In this document: piece by piece, positions 63,047-64,000 of the stretch | How the letters are laid out: each line of letters starts with the position of its first letter | Position numbering within the stretch: position 1 is the first letter of the stretch | NCBI GenBank assembly: GCA_964019425.1 | Contig: OZ025819.1 | Location: forward strand, 248,001 to 312,000 | Source: Flectonema sp. DT1601 | Taxonomy: Eukaryota > Euglenozoa > Diplonemea > Diplonemida > Diplonemidae | Direction of reading: 5' to 3' | Length of the DNA: 64,000 nt | The notes under the pieces: generated by a model | What the model was told of the DNA's origin: nothing | The model's database searches: none | The model's input: only the letters and a program-made list of their open reading frames with translations | Program-made: the position numbers and the translations under genes

Positions 63047-63682
63047 ATGAAACAACAATATATTTTATATATCATTGCTTTTGTGGCCTTTATTGGATGG
63101 ATTTTTCAAGTTGTAGCACTAGCATCTGATAAGGGTTACGTGAAGGGATCGTCTGTGGATTGCGGAATATGGGCTAAATGCTCAAGCGGTGGTAATTGGT
63201 CTTGTCTTGATGTTGCTGGTGTTAAAGCAGCAAGAGCTTTTGGAGTTTTAGCTGTTCTGTGTATGTCATTTACGATGGTCATTCACATTGCATTCGCTTT
63301 TAGAGCTACTACTAAGTTTCTTCAGAGATCATCAATTGTTATGAAGGTAGTGTCGTATATTCAATACATTCATATTGCTGCTGCTGTTATGAATTTGATC
63401 TCATGGGCATGTCTTGCTGGTGTTTATGATAATCACGAGGATAGTATTTGCGCAGCTGTAATGGATAATTTAGACTTAGGGTTCTCATTTGCGTTCTTAG
63501 TCATAGTCATGCTGGTGGAAGTTGGTCTGGCTTACATCTGCTGGAAAGACAAGCATTTACCGAGTGGTGGAGATTCATCTCCTGGTGGAATGGCTTCGGC
63601 GGGTCCTCCACCAGAAAATCGTAATTTTTCTGGTGGAGTTCATCATAACCCAATTGATCAGCATCAGTTTCAACAAAAATAA
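63047..63682 (+). CDS. Four-TM claudin/PMP22-like membrane protein
   Basis: 211 aa from the ATG at 63047, chosen because an acceptor AATATTTTTCACAG ends at 63021, just upstream. TM1 about 5-25 (YILYIIAFVAFIGWIFQVVAL). First extracellular loop with DCGIWAKCSSGGNWSCLD, resembling the GLWxxC...C signature of claudin/PMP22 proteins. TM2 VLAVLCMSFTMVIHIAFAF, TM3 IQYIHIAAAVMNLISWACL, TM4 LGFSFAFLVIVMLVEVGLAYI. The C-terminal tail is Gly/Pro/His-rich (SGGDSSPGGMASAGPPPENR). It probably sits in the plasma membrane. The claudin link rests on topology and one loop motif only. Confidence 0.75.
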   Translation: MKQQYILYIIAFVAFIGWIFQVVALASDKGYVKGSSVDCGIWAKCSSGGNWSCLDVAGVKAARAFGVLAVLCMSFTMVIHIAFAFRATTKFLQRSSIVMKVVSYIQYIHIAAAVMNLISWACLAGVYDNHEDSICAAVMDNLDLGFSFAFLVIVMLVEVGLAYICWKDKHLPSGGDSSPGGMASAGPPPENRNFSGGVHHNPIDQHQFQQK

Positions 63683-64000
63683 ATAAATAAATTTATTGCA
63701 TGTTTTGTTTGTCTGTCTTCTTTTTCGTATAGACGCTCTCCATCTGTGTAGGAGCTTCTGCTATCAATGCGTTCTTCTTTTTTTTTTTTTTTTTTTTTTT
63801 GTAAATTAAGTTGTTTTTTATTAAAAAGGTAGACTGCATCCCTTGTTGTCTCAGGATTTTGTTCTTCCGTTGGGACCCGTGCAAAAAGTTCCTATTCGGT
63901 TCCTATCCCGCGGCAGCATACACCGAATAGAGTTTGGTTATAATTTATATTACACGGTGATGATACGGACTCTCCCTCTTATTTTGTTGTCTTTCCCCCA
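63683..64000. other. Right-end spacer
   Basis: AAATAAATAAATAAATTTATTG follows the stop immediately and may serve polyadenylation. T run at about 63778-63800. No gene is seen to the window edge. Confidence 0.5.

Overview
The window is eukaryotic nuclear DNA from a protist that I cannot name. It is AT-rich, with long homopolymer T and A runs between genes. It has short GT-AG introns (41-93 nt where I could resolve them, apart from one very large intron and one less certain 204-nt intron), an SmD3 spliceosomal protein, a DPY30-like protein, octanoyl transferase, sphingosine-1-phosphate lyases, a piggyBac fossil and a satellite array. The proteins are not obviously animal, plant or fungal.

Every protein gene I can support, about 26, lies on the + strand. 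Most starts sit 15-140 nt downstream of a pyrimidine-rich tract ending in CAG. The introns inside genes instead end in A-rich tracts such as AACAACAG. Coherent strand use plus two acceptor styles suggests spliced-leader trans-splicing of long transcription units (as in Euglenozoa or dinoflagellates and perkinsids), or else near-universal 5'UTR introns. This is inference.

Layout. 1-4098: 3' part of an SERBP1/HABP4-type RNA-binding protein gene whose 3.8-kb intron contains a 20-copy 176/186-bp satellite. 4.2-13 kb: three tandem, nearly identical secreted GH20 beta-hexosaminidases, the first with a TIR-bearing insertion just behind it. 13-20 kb: mitochondrial-type aldehyde dehydrogenase, a membrane-anchored methyltransferase-like protein, an unrecognised 589-aa protein and a tiny DPY30-like protein. 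20.3-22.0 kb: degenerate piggyBac element with intact TTAA flanks. 22-29 kb: a CAMK-type kinase with LRRs, an adenylation/carrier/ankyrin fusion and a MerA/Lpd-like flavoprotein. 29-42 kb: a small hypothetical protein, an AAAP amino-acid transporter and a 1988-aa secreted multidomain protein. 42-46 kb: SmD3 and a 2.83-kb non-autonomous TIR element with a perfect 6-bp target duplication. 46-64 kb: LamG-IQ protein, tetraspan proteins, octanoyl transferase, a kinase with altered HRD and DFG motifs, a tail-anchored protein, an SGNH hydrolase, two tandem S1P lyases, an unlisted split gene and two small genes.

Functionally the genes are mixed housekeeping and secretory. The secreted hexosaminidases, SGNH hydrolase, transporter and expanded flavo- and aldehyde-oxidising enzymes fit a heterotrophic, perhaps phagotrophic or osmotrophic, lifestyle. 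Three loci (hexosaminidase, S1P lyase, satellite) show recent local duplication and homogenisation. Similarities were judged by eye; no database was searched.
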